The notes under the pieces are model-generated. The model was not told where the DNA came from and made no database searches. It saw only the letters and a program-made list of their open reading frames with translations. The translations under genes and the position numbers were made by a program. A stretch of 64,000 nucleotides of DNA from Sphingobium subterraneum. GTDB lineage: Bacteria > Pseudomonadota > Alphaproteobacteria > Sphingomonadales > Sphingomonadaceae. The DNA lies in contig NZ_JACIJP010000004.1 of NCBI RefSeq assembly GCF_014199435.1, positions 124,001 through 188,000 on the forward strand, written 5' to 3'. Of this stretch, positions 26,562 through 37,409 are shown piece by piece (position 1 is the stretch's first letter; every line of letters starts with the position of its first letter).

Positions 26562-27938
26562 ATGTCCAAACCGACCCTCCTCTGGCTGCGCCGTGACCTG
26601 CGCCTGCGCGATCAGGCTGCGCTCCTTGCGGCGGTGGAGGAGGGGCCGGTCATTCCGGTCTACATCCTGGACGATCACGGGCCGAAGTACCGCATCATGG
26701 GCGCAGCGTCGCGCTGGTGGCTGCACCATAGCCTTGCGGCGCTCGACGCCGCGCTGCGCGCCAGGGGATCGCGGCTGATCCTGCGGCGGGGCAAAGCCGC
26801 CGATGTGCTCGCGGCGCTTGCGGACGAAAGCGGCGCGGGGCGTGTTCATGCCATCGCCCACTATGAACCCTGGTGGCGCAATGCAGAACGGGACGTTGCC
26901 AAGCGGCTCGATCTGGTCTGTCATGACGGCAACTATCTGCTCCCGCCCGCGACGGTGAAAACCGGTTCGGGTGGCCCGTACAAGATTTTCACGCCTTTCT
27001 CCCGCGCCGTTGTGGAGCATATGCCGCCGCCCGCCCCGCGCCCCGCGCCCGCACATATGTCCGCGCCCGACCACTGGCCGAAGAGCGAAACGCTGGACGA
27101 ATGTAGCCTGCTGCCGACGAAGCCCGATTGGGCGACCGGTATGGCGGAGGAATGGACGCCCGGGGAGGAGGGCGCGCACGAACGGCTCGACGACTTCGTG
27201 GACAAGGCGTCCGATTATGACGAGGCCCGCAATCTTCCCTCGCAGGAGGGATCGTCCCGCCTGTCGCCGCATCTGCATTTCGGCGAGATCTCGCCCGCGG
27301 CGGTGTGGCATGCCCTGCGCGGCCGCAGCGCGGGGGTGACGACCTTCCGCACCGAAATCATCTGGCGTGACTATGCGCAGAACATCATCCTGACCTACCC
27401 CGACTACGGCAAGGCCAACGGGAAAGCGGCCTTCGACACGCTCCCATGGCGCTCCACATCGGAGGCGCGCGCCGACATCTCCGCATGGAAGAAAGGCCTG
27501 ACCGGCTACCCGATCGTCGATGCGGGCATGCGGCAGCTGTGGACGAGCGGCTGGATGCACAACCGCGTGCGGATGATCGCGGCGAGCTTCCTCATCAAGC
27601 ATCTGCTGGTCGACTGGCGGGTGGGCGAGGCGTGGTTCTGGGACACGCTGGTCGATGCCGACTACGGCAATAACTCGGTCAACTGGCAGTGGGTGGCGGG
27701 CAGCGGTGTCGACGCCAACATGTTCGGTCGCATCATGGCGCCGCTGGTCCAGTCACCGAAATTCGATGCCGGGGACTACATCCGCCAGTGGGTGCCCGAA
27801 CTCGCGCACATCCAGGGTGACGCCGTGCATGATCCCGATGCCCATGGCTGCCGCCCCGCCGACTACCCCGCCAAGATCATCGGCCACCGCGAAGCGCGGG
27901 AGCGGGCCTTGGCGGCCTACCGACACGTCAAGGGCTGA
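26562..27938 (+). CDS. phrB: Deoxyribodipyrimidine photolyase, class I
   Basis: Repairs UV-made cyclobutane pyrimidine dimers with light. It has 458 residues: an antenna-binding Rossmann domain (about 1-130; starts TLLWLRRDLRLRD) and the helical FAD domain. WRDYAQNI, MRQLWTSGWMHNRVRM and NNSVNWQWVAGSGVDAN are class I FAD and dimer-binding signatures. I start at the ATG at 26562, beside the first beta strand. It is convergent with the nitronate monooxygenase-like gene, 27 bases away. Confidence 0.94.
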   Translation: MSKPTLLWLRRDLRLRDQAALLAAVEEGPVIPVYILDDHGPKYRIMGAASRWWLHHSLAALDAALRARGSRLILRRGKAADVLAALADESGAGRVHAIAHYEPWWRNAERDVAKRLDLVCHDGNYLLPPATVKTGSGGPYKIFTPFSRAVVEHMPPPAPRPAPAHMSAPDHWPKSETLDECSLLPTKPDWATGMAEEWTPGEEGAHERLDDFVDKASDYDEARNLPSQEGSSRLSPHLHFGEISPAAVWHALRGRSAGVTTFRTEIIWRDYAQNIILTYPDYGKANGKAAFDTLPWRSTSEARADISAWKKGLTGYPIVDAGMRQLWTSGWMHNRVRMIAASFLIKHLLVDWRVGEAWFWDTLVDADYGNNSVNWQWVAGSGVDANMFGRIMAPLVQSPKFDAGDYIRQWVPELAHIQGDAVHDPDAHGCRPADYPAKIIGHREARERALAAYRHVKG

Positions 27939-27965
27939 ACGGCCGCACCCGTGCCACATTCGCGG

Positions 27966-28922
27966 TCAGGAACAAAGCTGGCGGCGCGCCTCTTCATATT
28001 CTTCGATCAGCCGCTCGATCAGCTGCGCAGCGGGCAGGATCGATTCGATCGCCCCGATGCCCTGACCCGAGCCCCATATGTCCTTCCATGCCTTGACTGC
28101 GGTATCCCCGCCGAAGTTCATTGCGCTGGGGTCGCTTTCCGGCAGATGGTCGGGGTCCAGCCCGGCCGCGACGATCGACGCGCGCAGATAGTTGCCATGC
28201 ACGCCGGTGAAAAGGTTGGTGTAGACGATATCGTCCGCGTGCCCATCGGCGATGCCCTGCTTGTAGGCCTCGACCGCGTTGGCTTCGCGGGTCGCGATGA
28301 ACGCGCTGCCGATATAGGCGAGGTCGGCGCCTAGGGCGCGCGCCGCTAATACCGAGCGGCCATGCGCGATGGCGCCCGACAGCGCCAGCGGCCCGTCGAA
28401 CCACTGGCGGATTTCCTGCACCAGCGCGAAGGGTGACTGCGTGCCCGCATGTCCCCCGGCACCCGTCGCGACCGCGATAACGCCGTCCGCGCCCTTCTCG
28501 ATCGCCTTGCGCGCGAACCGGTCGTTGATGACATCATGGAACACGACGCCGCCCCAGCCCTTCACTGCGGCGTTCACGTCCTCGCGCGCACCCAGCGACG
28601 TGATGACGATCGGCACCTTCCATTTGGCGCAGGTCGCCATGTCCTCTTCGAGTCGGCTGTTGGATTTGTGAACGATCTGGTTGACCGCAAACGGAGCAGC
28701 GGGGGCATCCGGATGATCGCGGTCCCATGCCGCGCGGGCCTCGGTAATCTGGTGCAGCCATTCGTCGAGCTGGCTCTGCGGTCGCGCGTTGAGAGCCGGA
28801 AAGCTGCCGACGATACCCGCACAGCACTCCGCGATGACCAGCTCCGGCCCGGAGACGATGAACATCGGCGCGGCCATGGCGGGCAGGCGCAAAGTGTCGA
28901 ACAACGGCGTGGGCAACGGCAT
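27966..28922 (-). CDS. NAD(P)H-dependent flavin oxidoreductase / nitronate monooxygenase family
   Basis: A 318-residue FMN-binding TIM barrel. The family segments AMAAPMFIVSGPELV near the start, GADGVIAVATGAGGHAG (phosphate-binding and catalytic region) and SGAIAHGRSVLAARALGADLAYIGSAF are clear. The start at 28922 has GGGGGAG just upstream; the longer form from 28958 has no such support. The physiological substrate in this branch is unclear (nitronates or enoyl compounds). Confidence 0.87.
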   Translation of the reverse strand: MPLPTPLFDTLRLPAMAAPMFIVSGPELVIAECCAGIVGSFPALNARPQSQLDEWLHQITEARAAWDRDHPDAPAAPFAVNQIVHKSNSRLEEDMATCAKWKVPIVITSLGAREDVNAAVKGWGGVVFHDVINDRFARKAIEKGADGVIAVATGAGGHAGTQSPFALVQEIRQWFDGPLALSGAIAHGRSVLAARALGADLAYIGSAFIATREANAVEAYKQGIADGHADDIVYTNLFTGVHGNYLRASIVAAGLDPDHLPESDPSAMNFGGDTAVKAWKDIWGSGQGIGAIESILPAAQLIERLIEEYEEARRQLCS

Positions 28923-28985
28923 CAAAACTCCCCCGGATTGGATGATGCGGCGTAACAATCACCAAACCGGGGAGGTTGCAACCCC

Positions 28986-30683
28986 CTAGGCGCTCGCCAA
29001 CGCCACGCCGTTCGCCGCCGAGAGCACCGCTTTCACGGATGCCGTAGCGACATCGCTATCGAGACCCGCGCCAAAAAATGTGCGGCCATCCGGCGTCCGG
29101 CACTCGACATAGGCGGCGGCGTTCACATCCGTGCCTGCGCCGACCGCATGTTCGCTATAATCCGCGATCTCCAAATCGACTCCGAGTTCCTCGCGCAGCG
29201 CACACAGGATGCTCGACAACAAGCCATTGCCGCGCCCGGAAATGCTGCGTTCCTCGCCGTCCAGCGTGATCCGCCCGACGAAGATGCGGTCGCCGGCCGC
29301 CCCGCTTTCCTGATAGTCGACCAGCTCGAATCGCTGGCCTTCGGTCAGGCGATAATGCGACTCGAAGGCCTGCCAGATGTCGTTGGCGTTAAGCTCGCGG
29401 CTGGTCTGATCCGCGACGCCCTGCACCACGCGGCTGAAATCGGCCTGCATACGCTTGGGCAGTTTGAGGCCCTTGTCCTGTTGCAACACCCACGCGACGC
29501 CGCCCTTGCCGGACTGCGAATTGACGCGGATGACCGCTTCGTAGTTGCGGCCCAGATCGGCGGGATCGATCGGCAGATAGGGTACGTCCCACAGCTGGTC
29601 GTTGCGCGCTTCCTGCGCCGCAAAGCCCTTCTTGATCGCGTCCTGATGGCTGCCGGAAAAGGCGGTGAACACCAGCTCGCCCGCATAGGGATGGCGCTGG
29701 TGCACGGGCAGCTGGTTGCAATATTCGACCGTCTGGATGACCTCGTCGATGTCCGAGAAGTCGAGCAGCGGGTTCACGCCCTGCGTGTACAGGTTGAGGC
29801 CGACTGTCACCAGATCGCAATTGCCGGTGCGCTCGCCATTGCCGAACAGGCATCCCTCGACCCGGTCCGCACCCGCCATCAGACCCAGTTCCGCCGCCGC
29901 GACTCCGGTGCCCCGGTCGTTATGCGGGTGCAGGCTGATGACCACGGCGTCGCGCTTGCTGATGTGGCGGCACATCCACTCGATCTGGTCGGCGTAGATA
30001 TTGGGGGTCGCCGCCTCGACCGTGGCGGGCAGGTTTAGGATCAGCGGCTTTTCCGCCGTCGGCTGCAGGATGTCCATCACCGCCTCACAGCATTCCAGGC
30101 TGAAATCCAGCTCGGCGGTGGAGAAGGTCTCGGGCGAATATTCGAAATGCCAGTCGGTGTCCGGGCGCTTGGCCGCCTCGTCGCGCAACAGTTTGGCGGC
30201 ATCGATAGCGATCTTCTTGATCTCGTTGCGCTCCATGCCGAACACGATGCGCCGCCATGCGGGCGACACCGCATTGTAGACATGGACGATCGCGCGCTTC
30301 GCGCCCTCCAGGCTCTGGAACGTCGTCTCGATGAGGTCGCGTCGCGCCTGGGTCAGCACCTGAATCGTCACGTCGTCGGGGATCGCGCCGGAGCGCACCA
30401 GCCCGCTAATGAAATCGAACTCGGTTGCGCCCGCGGACGGAAAACCGACTTCGATCTCCTTCAGTCCGACCTTGATCAAAAGTTCGAAGAAGCGCTGCTT
30501 CTTTTCCGCGTTCATCGGGTCGATCAGCGCCTGATTGCCATCGCGCAGATCGGTGGAGAGCCAGCGCGGCGGCTTCGTGATCGTGCGGCTCGGCCATTGC
30601 CGGTTGGGCAAATCAACCTGCGGGAACGGACGGTATTTCTGTGAGGGGTCGGACAGCATCATGACATGAAATTCCTGCAACAA
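28986..30683 (-). CDS. leuA: 2-isopropylmalate synthase
   Basis: The first committed enzyme of leucine synthesis: acetyl-CoA plus 2-oxoisovalerate to 2-isopropylmalate, feedback-inhibited by leucine. It has 565 residues of the longer LeuA type: an HMGL-like barrel beginning with [15 protein letters not shown] (near 43-57), the metal-binding HPHNDRGTG segment, and a C-terminal regulatory domain (about 430-560). The ATG at 30662 (MMLSDP) is an alternative start. A Leu-rich leader peptide lies 90 bases upstream. Confidence 0.94.
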   Translation of the reverse strand: MLQEFHVMMLSDPSQKYRPFPQVDLPNRQWPSRTITKPPRWLSTDLRDGNQALIDPMNAEKKQRFFELLIKVGLKEIEVGFPSAGATEFDFISGLVRSGAIPDDVTIQVLTQARRDLIETTFQSLEGAKRAIVHVYNAVSPAWRRIVFGMERNEIKKIAIDAAKLLRDEAAKRPDTDWHFEYSPETFSTAELDFSLECCEAVMDILQPTAEKPLILNLPATVEAATPNIYADQIEWMCRHISKRDAVVISLHPHNDRGTGVAAAELGLMAGADRVEGCLFGNGERTGNCDLVTVGLNLYTQGVNPLLDFSDIDEVIQTVEYCNQLPVHQRHPYAGELVFTAFSGSHQDAIKKGFAAQEARNDQLWDVPYLPIDPADLGRNYEAVIRVNSQSGKGGVAWVLQQDKGLKLPKRMQADFSRVVQGVADQTSRELNANDIWQAFESHYRLTEGQRFELVDYQESGAAGDRIFVGRITLDGEERSISGRGNGLLSSILCALREELGVDLEIADYSEHAVGAGTDVNAAAYVECRTPDGRTFFGAGLDSDVATASVKAVLSAANGVALASA

Positions 30684-30725
30684 CGAACGGCGCGAGAGCC
30701 GGAGCGACTAGGACGAAGGTGAAAT

Positions 30726-30785
30726 GCCCTTAGGCGGTCGCGCGGCCGTCAGCGGCCAGCACCAGAGACACGCCTAAGGGCGTGT
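30726..30785 (-). promoter_or_regulatory. Candidate leucine attenuator stems upstream of leuA
   Basis: Two structures compete for the same bases. A local hairpin, ACACGCC/GGCGTGT around CTTA, occupies 30768-30785 and includes the leader stop codon. A longer 11-base perfect pair joins 30771-30781 to 30726-30736 (GCCCTTAGGCG with CGCCTAAGGGC) and encloses a GGCCG/CGGCC hairpin at 30744-30757. A ribosome finishing the leader would cover the upstream arm; one stalled at the Leu codons would leave it free. There is no strong U-run, so the readout may be Rho-dependent or translational. Confidence 0.65.
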
Positions 30786-30827
30786 AAGTCGTAGAAGAAG
30801 GCAGGACAGGGCGCGAGCGGTCTGCAT
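30774..30827 (-). CDS. leuL: Leucine-rich leader peptide for leuA
   Basis: A 17-residue ORF, MQTARALSCLLLRLTRP, ending in TAG 90 bases before the leuA start. Five of 17 residues are Leu, in the order CTG, CTT, CTT, CTA, CTT; CTT and CTA are rare in a genome this GC-rich. The stop codon lies inside competing RNA stems, the classic layout of transcription attenuation. The ribosome site is weak (TAAGGCG about 10 bases upstream). The symbol is used by analogy with enteric leader peptides; there is no sequence homology claim. Confidence 0.72.
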   Translation of the reverse strand: MQTARALSCLLLRLTRP

Positions 30828-30889
30828 GATGCTCGCGCCTTAGCGGTAACGGGCGGGGAATGTCCACCCTTTTGTTGCGGGGGGAGGAC

Positions 30890-30929
30890 GAAGCCGGACC
30901 GGTCGCAAGGGGCCACACGATCCGGCTTC
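30890..30929 (-). terminator. Hairpin after yceI
   Basis: A perfect 9-base stem (GAAGCCGGA with TCCGGCTTC) around a 22-base loop, starting 9 bases beyond the yceI-like stop. No U-run follows on the minus strand, so it may protect the 3' end rather than terminate strongly. It also separates yceI from the leuA leader transcript. Confidence 0.5.
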
Positions 30930-30937
30930 ACCGCAGA

Positions 30938-31558
30938 CTATTTGTCGAATTCGGCGACGATCTTCAGCTCGACCGCGTCGCCGACCATCGGTACGGCCAT
31001 GCCCAGGCCGAAGTCGCTGCGCTTGATTGCGGCGGTTGCGGAAAAGCCGATCATTTCCTTCTTCGACATCGGGTTCGTGCCCGCGCCCACGAAGCTCGCG
31101 TCGAGTGTCACGGGCTTGGTCACGCCATGGATGGTGAGGTTGCCGGTGATGTCCGCGTCGGTGCCATCGATCTTGACGCTGGTCGATTCGAACGTGGCAT
31201 TGGGGAATTTCGCGGCGTCGAAAAACTGCGCGCTCATCAGATGCTCATCCAGCTTGGCGATACCGGTGCGGATATTCGCGACCGGAAAGCTGATGCTGAC
31301 CTTCGCATCGGCGGGCTTTTTCGGGTCGAGGGTCAGGCTGCCGGTGGGCATGGCGATGACGCCAACATTGTTGGTGATGCCCATGTGATTATACGCAAAC
31401 AGCACCTGCGTATGCCCGGGGTCGACAGCATAGGTTCCACCGGTAACCCGTGCCGGGTCCGCTGCGCCGGGGGTGGCGGGCGCTCCGGCCTGCGCAACGA
31501 GCGCGGCGCTGGTGAAGAGGCCGATGGCGGCTATGGCGGCAATGGGGAGGGTTCGCAT
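30938..31558 (-). CDS. YceI family protein (exported lipocalin-like)
   Basis: A 206-residue periplasmic protein with a clear signal peptide (MRTLPIAAIAAIGLFTSAAL...AQA, about 1-23) and the YceI beta-barrel fold, which in known members binds a polyisoprenoid or quinone-like lipid. The barrel motifs YAVDPGHTQVLFAYNHMG and DITGNLTIHGVTKPVTLDASF are typical. I use the ATG at 31558 at the signal peptide; the frame extends to 31636 with no such signal. It is bounded by hairpins on both sides, so it is likely monocistronic. Confidence 0.9.
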   Translation of the reverse strand: MRTLPIAAIAAIGLFTSAALVAQAGAPATPGAADPARVTGGTYAVDPGHTQVLFAYNHMGITNNVGVIAMPTGSLTLDPKKPADAKVSISFPVANIRTGIAKLDEHLMSAQFFDAAKFPNATFESTSVKIDGTDADITGNLTIHGVTKPVTLDASFVGAGTNPMSKKEMIGFSATAAIKRSDFGLGMAVPMVGDAVELKIVAEFDK

Positions 31559-31580
31559 GGACAGTCTCCTGAAAAGGAAA

Positions 31581-31610
31581 GGGGGGACCCGCTCTATAGC
31601 CGGTCCCCCC
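31581..31610 (-). terminator. Rho-independent terminator of the ilv operon
   Basis: A perfect 9-base stem (GGGGGGACC with GGTCCCCCC) with a 12-base loop, followed on the minus strand by TTTCCTTTT. It lies 53 bases after the ilvC stop and ahead of the yceI start. Confidence 0.85.
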
Positions 31611-31662
31611 TGTCTGTGCCAGACGCCGTTGCGCACGGATTACCCGCGCGCGACGAACCGTG

Positions 31663-33267
<1,605 letters not shown>

Positions 33268-33268
<1 letters not shown>

Positions 33269-33609
33269 TACTCGTCTTCCCCGTGTTCTTCCGTGTCGTG
33301 ACGCACGGACAGCATGCCCGTCATCGCGTAGTGCCAGTCGCCGTCCAGCCGGTGGGCGATCCGCACCGGAAAGCCGACGAAGGCGTCATAAATCTTGGTC
33401 AGGCGCTCACCCACATAGCGCGGGCTGACCAGCACCCGGCCATGGTGCACATCGTTAAGGTCGTAGCCGTGGTCCAGCATGACCTCCCATTCTTCCAACT
33501 CGTCGATGGCATAGTCGATCGTCCATCCGGTGAGTTCGCTCGTGCCATTGGTCCGCTCGAAATCCCATGGCTCGCTCACATGGATGCGCAGCTTGAGATG
33601 AGCGGTCAT
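33268..33609 (-). CDS. Unknown protein inside the ilvB-ilvN operon
   Basis: A 113-residue soluble, acidic protein, with no signal peptide or membrane segment; the C-terminus is rich in His and Glu. No family was recognised. It starts 14 bases after ilvB and its TAA overlaps the ilvN start. IlvB and IlvN normally form one holoenzyme from adjacent genes, so the placement suggests a role linked to acetolactate synthase, but this is inference only. Confidence 0.8.
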
Positions 33610-33623
33610 GATCCTGCCTTTCC

Positions 33624-35381
33624 CTACACCAGAGCCTTGGCTTCGTCGTTCATGGTGCCCGAGACCTGGCTGGGGTCAAGCAACATATCCGTATGTGCCG
33701 CCCCGGACGGAATCATCGGGAAACAGTTGGACAGGCGCGCCACGCGGCAATCCACCATCACCGGCCCGGGCGTTTCGATCATCTGGCGAATGCCCGCCTC
33801 CAGTTCCTGCGGCCCCTCGATGCGGATGCCGGTCCAGCCATAGGCTTCGGCCAGCTTCACGAAATCGGGCAGGCTGTCGGAATAGCTGTTGGAATAGCGG
33901 CTTTCATAGGTCAGTTCCTGCCACTGGCGGACCATGCCCATATATTCGTTGTTGAGGATGAAGATCTTGACCGGCAGGCGATATTGCGTCGCCGTGCCCA
34001 GTTCCTGAATGTTCATCTGGATCGATGCGTCACCCGCGATGCAGACGACGAGCGAGTCCGGATTGCCCATCTGCGCGCCGATCGCCGCCGGGAAACCATA
34101 GCCCATCGTGCCGAGCCCGCCCGACGTCAGCCATTTGTTGGGATCGTCGAAGTGGTAATGCTGCGCGGCCCACATCTGATGCTGGCCGACCTCGGTCGTG
34201 ATGATGACATCCTTGCCGGTTGCACGCGTCGCCGTGAACAGGTCCGCAATGGCCCGCTGCGGCATGATCTCTATGCCGTCCTCGATATACCCGAGGCTCT
34301 TGCGGGCCCGCCATCCGGTGATGCGGCTCCACCACTCGGTCAGGTCGGCGGGCTTGTGCGCTTGCGCTTTCAACCCCGCGATGATCTCCGCCATCGCCCC
34401 GCCGACATCCGCGACGATGGGCAGGTCGACGACGACATTCTTGTTGATCGAGCTGCGATCGATGTCGACATGGATCTTTTTGCTTTCGGGCGAGAACGCG
34501 TCCAGCCGTCCCGTCACCCGGTCATCGAAACGCGCGCCCAGACAGATGATCAGGTCCGCCCGGTTCATTGCCATATTGGCTTCATAGGTGCCGTGCATGC
34601 CCAGCATCCCCAGCCATTGCGGCGAGGAGGCCGGGAAAGCGCCCAGACCCATCAGCGTCGACGTCACCGGCGCGCCGGTCATCTCCGCCAGCTCGCGCAG
34701 CAGTGCGCTGGCCTCTGGCCCCGCGTTGATAACGCCACCGCCGGTGTAGAGGATCGGCCGCTCTGCCTGTGCGATCATCTCGACCGCGCGCGCAACGGCG
34801 GCCGCGTCGGGCTTGACCTGCGGGCGATAGCTGGGGTGCTCGTTCGCATCGGGCTTGCTATAGGGCGCGGTGGCGACCTGCACGTCCTTGGGAATGTCGA
34901 TAACGACCGGTCCCGGTCGCCCGGACGTCGCGATATGGAACGCCTCATGAATGATGGCGCCGAGCTTCGCGGGCGACTTCACCAGATAGTTATGCTTGGT
35001 GCAGTGCCGTGTCAGGCCGACCGTGTCCGCTTCCTGAAACGCATCGGTGCCGATCAGGTGCGTGGCGACCTGTCCGGTGATGACGACCATCGGGATCGAA
35101 TCCATCAGCGCGTCGGTGATGCCGGTGATGGCATTGGTTGCGCCCGGACCGGACGTCACCAGCACGACGCCGGGCTTGCCGGTCGAACGGGCGTAGCCCT
35201 CCGCCATATGCGTCGCGCCCTGCTCGTGGCGGACGAGAATATGCTTGATCGTGGGGTGATTATAGAGCGCGTCGTAAATCGGCAGCACGGCGCCGCCGGG
35301 ATAGCCGAACACGACTTCGACCCCCAGATCCACCAGGCACTGCACCAATATATCTGCGCCGCTGCGTTCGGCCACGCTCAT
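33624..35381 (-). CDS. ilvB: Acetolactate synthase large (catalytic) subunit
   Basis: TPP- and FAD-dependent enzyme that condenses pyruvate with pyruvate or 2-oxobutyrate. It has about 585 residues. The catalytic Glu lies in VRHEQGATHMAEGYAR; the TPP/magnesium motif is GDASIQMNIQELGTA. Two starts are possible: ATG at 35381, which has only one base between it and AAGGAG, or GTG at 35375, which is seven bases away and better placed. The frame extends to 35426 without support. It heads the ilvB-unknown-ilvN-ilvC operon behind a structured leader. Confidence 0.95.
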   Translation of the reverse strand: MSVAERSGADILVQCLVDLGVEVVFGYPGGAVLPIYDALYNHPTIKHILVRHEQGATHMAEGYARSTGKPGVVLVTSGPGATNAITGITDALMDSIPMVVITGQVATHLIGTDAFQEADTVGLTRHCTKHNYLVKSPAKLGAIIHEAFHIATSGRPGPVVIDIPKDVQVATAPYSKPDANEHPSYRPQVKPDAAAVARAVEMIAQAERPILYTGGGVINAGPEASALLRELAEMTGAPVTSTLMGLGAFPASSPQWLGMLGMHGTYEANMAMNRADLIICLGARFDDRVTGRLDAFSPESKKIHVDIDRSSINKNVVVDLPIVADVGGAMAEIIAGLKAQAHKPADLTEWWSRITGWRARKSLGYIEDGIEIMPQRAIADLFTATRATGKDVIITTEVGQHQMWAAQHYHFDDPNKWLTSGGLGTMGYGFPAAIGAQMGNPDSLVVCIAGDASIQMNIQELGTATQYRLPVKIFILNNEYMGMVRQWQELTYESRYSNSYSDSLPDFVKLAEAYGWTGIRIEGPQELEAGIRQMIETPGPVMVDCRVARLSNCFPMIPSGAAHTDMLLDPSQVSGTMNDEAKALV

Positions 35382-35394
35382 TCTCCTTATGGGA

Positions 35395-35459
35395 TGTCGG
35401 ATCCGCCCCCAACCCCCCGCGCGCATTGCGCGAAGCGGGGTTGATTGGCAAGTCCGACA
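35395..35459 (-). promoter_or_regulatory. Structured leader of the ilv operon
   Basis: Outer arms TGTCGGA and TCCGACA (35453-35459 and 35395-35401) enclose a strong GC-rich hairpin (35411-35442, arms AACCCCCCGC and GCGGGGTT with a GCGC/GCGC top). The ribosome site lies immediately after the outer stem. No Leu/Ile/Val-rich leader peptide was seen, unlike leuA. Confidence 0.5.
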
Positions 35460-35469
35460 ATGGACGGCG

Positions 35470-35498
35470 CGTCTATGAGAAACAAAATTCTATGTCAA
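35470..35498 (-). promoter_or_regulatory. Putative sigma-70 promoter for the ilv operon
   Basis: On the minus strand a perfect TTGACA (35493-35498) is followed, after 17 bases, by TAGACG (35470-35475), a weak -10. It lies just past the miaA stop, in the most AT-rich stretch nearby. Read-through from miaA is also possible. Confidence 0.5.
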
Positions 35499-35501
35499 CA
35501 A

Positions 35502-36452
35502 TTAAATGAGTAATTTTATTACGTTTTCAATAGATTTTTTGTTATCGATTGGTTCGTGAACCTGCGGCCATTCAGCGGGTAGCTGCCGGGAAAACCACGT
35601 ATATTGCCGCTTGGCATATTGCCGGGTCGCGAGAGTCGCGCGTGCGATCGCGTCCTCCCGGCTCCAGTCCCCGTTCAACCATCCGGACAGCTCCGGCACG
35701 CCGATCGCGCGCATGACCGGAAGCTCGGGCGACAGGGTGCGGGCGAGCAACGCTTCCACTTCCTCTATTGCGCCCCGCTCCATCATCAGGGCGAAGCGTT
35801 GGTCGCACCGCTCCGTCAGCCAGTCGCGCGGTGGGAGGAGGACAACCGGGCGCAGGTCGATGCTGTCGCCAATTCCACCGGCTTTCTGCTGGCGCCACCA
35901 CAGGATGCTTCGCCCGGTGGAGCGCACGACTTCGAGCGCACGGGCCACGCGGGCGCTGTCCGCCGGGGCGAGGCGGTGCGCGCTTTCCGGATCTTCGCCG
36001 AGCAGCGCCGTATGGGCATCGGCGACCGGCATCGCGCGGACCTCGGCCCGGATCGCCGGATCGATGTCGGGGATCGGCGCGATCCCGTCCAGCAGGGTGC
36101 GGATGTAAAGCCCAGTCCCTCCGACCAGAATGGGCAACCGCCCCGCTCTGTGCGCCTGCGCGATTTCCGTCTTTGCCTCATCCGCCCAGCGCGCAGCGGA
36201 ACAGGCCTGCGCCCCGTCGATATGGCCAAACAGCCGGTGCGGCGCGCGCGCCATGTCGCTGGCGTCCGGCCGGGCGGACAGCACCGCGAGGTCGCGATAC
36301 ACCTGGCTCGCATCGGCGTTGACGACCACGCCGTCGGTCGCTTCGGCGAGCGCCAGTGCAATCGCGCTCTTGCCGCTGGCGGTCGGCCCGGCGATAAGCG
36401 CGACGCGGGGGCGGGCGGATTCGTCCTGCTGTGCTGGATCGGGAGTGCTCAT
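35502..36452 (-). CDS. miaA: tRNA dimethylallyltransferase
   Basis: Adds a dimethylallyl group to A37 of tRNAs that read UNN codons. It has 316 residues. The P-loop GPTASGKS is at 22-29, and the DMAPP/tRNA-binding segments [17 protein letters not shown] and [16 protein letters not shown] are present. The ATG at 36452 overlaps the divergent serB ATG (CATG). The C-terminal codons are unusually AT-rich ([12 protein letters not shown]). Confidence 0.95.
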   Translation of the reverse strand: MSTPDPAQQDESARPRVALIAGPTASGKSAIALALAEATDGVVVNADASQVYRDLAVLSARPDASDMARAPHRLFGHIDGAQACSAARWADEAKTEIAQAHRAGRLPILVGGTGLYIRTLLDGIAPIPDIDPAIRAEVRAMPVADAHTALLGEDPESAHRLAPADSARVARALEVVRSTGRSILWWRQQKAGGIGDSIDLRPVVLLPPRDWLTERCDQRFALMMERGAIEEVEALLARTLSPELPVMRAIGVPELSGWLNGDWSREDAIARATLATRQYAKRQYTWFSRQLPAEWPQVHEPIDNKKSIENVIKLLI

Positions 36453-37332
36453 GTTCGTCGCCACCTTAGTCGCAAGCAACGCCCTGGGGCAGGGGGATAT
36501 TGACGAAGCCGCCGATCGGCTCGGCGACGCCGGTTGCAACCCCGATGTCTGGACCGTGACCGCACCGGACAAGGCGGCGGATCTGTTCTTCACGCAGGAT
36601 CCTGCCGCCGCGCGTGCCGCGCTCGCAACGCTGCCCAATCACATTGACGTCATCGTCCAGCCGGTCGCCGGGCGCGAGAAGAAGCTGATCGTCGCCGACA
36701 TGGATTCGACGATGATCACGATCGAATGCATCGACGAATTGGCCGACTATGCCGGGATCAAGGCTCAGATTGCCGACGTCACCGAGCGTGCGATGCGCGG
36801 CGAGCTGGATTTCGCTGAGGCATTGAACGCTCGCGTCGCCCTGCTCGCCGGGCTGGATGAGGCGATGATCGACCGGTGCCGCACCGAGCGTGTCCGCATC
36901 ATGCCCGGCGCTAAGGCGCTGGTCCGCACCATGGCGGCGCGCGGCGCGCACAGCGTATTGGTTTCGGGCGGCTTCACCCGCTTTGCTGATCCGGTGGGAA
37001 AGGAGATCGGCTTTGCCCGCGTCGTTGCCAATGTGCTCGACATTGCGGACGGCGCGCTCGCCGGGACGGTACAGACGCCGATCGTCGACAGCGCCCGCAA
37101 GCAACATGAGCTGGAAACGGCGATGGCCGAACATGGCATCGCCCAGCCGCTTACGCTGGCGGTGGGCGATGGCGCGAACGACATCCCGATGCTCGCCGCC
37201 GCAGGGCTCGGCGTTGCCTATCACGCCAAGGAAAAAGCGCGCGCGGCGGCGGATGCCGAAATCCGCTATGGCGATCTGTCCGTTCTGCTTCATGCGCAGG
37301 GCATACCGATGGACCAGTGGGTGAGGGAATAA
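36451..37332 (+). CDS. serB: Phosphoserine phosphatase
   Basis: The last step of serine synthesis. It is a 293-residue HAD-family enzyme: a small N-terminal ACT-like region (about 1-75), then the nucleophile motif DMDST (83-87), the SGGFTRF segment with the second Ser, and the [10 protein letters not shown] motif. The ATG at 36451 shares two bases with the divergent miaA start. The open frame reaches back to 36130, but that part is antisense to miaA. Confidence 0.94.
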   Translation: MFVATLVASNALGQGDIDEAADRLGDAGCNPDVWTVTAPDKAADLFFTQDPAAARAALATLPNHIDVIVQPVAGREKKLIVADMDSTMITIECIDELADYAGIKAQIADVTERAMRGELDFAEALNARVALLAGLDEAMIDRCRTERVRIMPGAKALVRTMAARGAHSVLVSGGFTRFADPVGKEIGFARVVANVLDIADGALAGTVQTPIVDSARKQHELETAMAEHGIAQPLTLAVGDGANDIPMLAAAGLGVAYHAKEKARAAADAEIRYGDLSVLLHAQGIPMDQWVRE

Positions 37333-37409
37333 GCCGCGCTCCCTCTCTGGACAGTTGCGGGCGAGCGGCCTAACCGGCTCTCACCCCGCCAGACGAGAAA
37401 GCGATTCCC

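Noticed and set aside
33693..35444. A 583-residue plus-strand frame opposite ilvB
   Set aside because: Shadow ORF; ilvB on minus has all TPP and FAD motifs.
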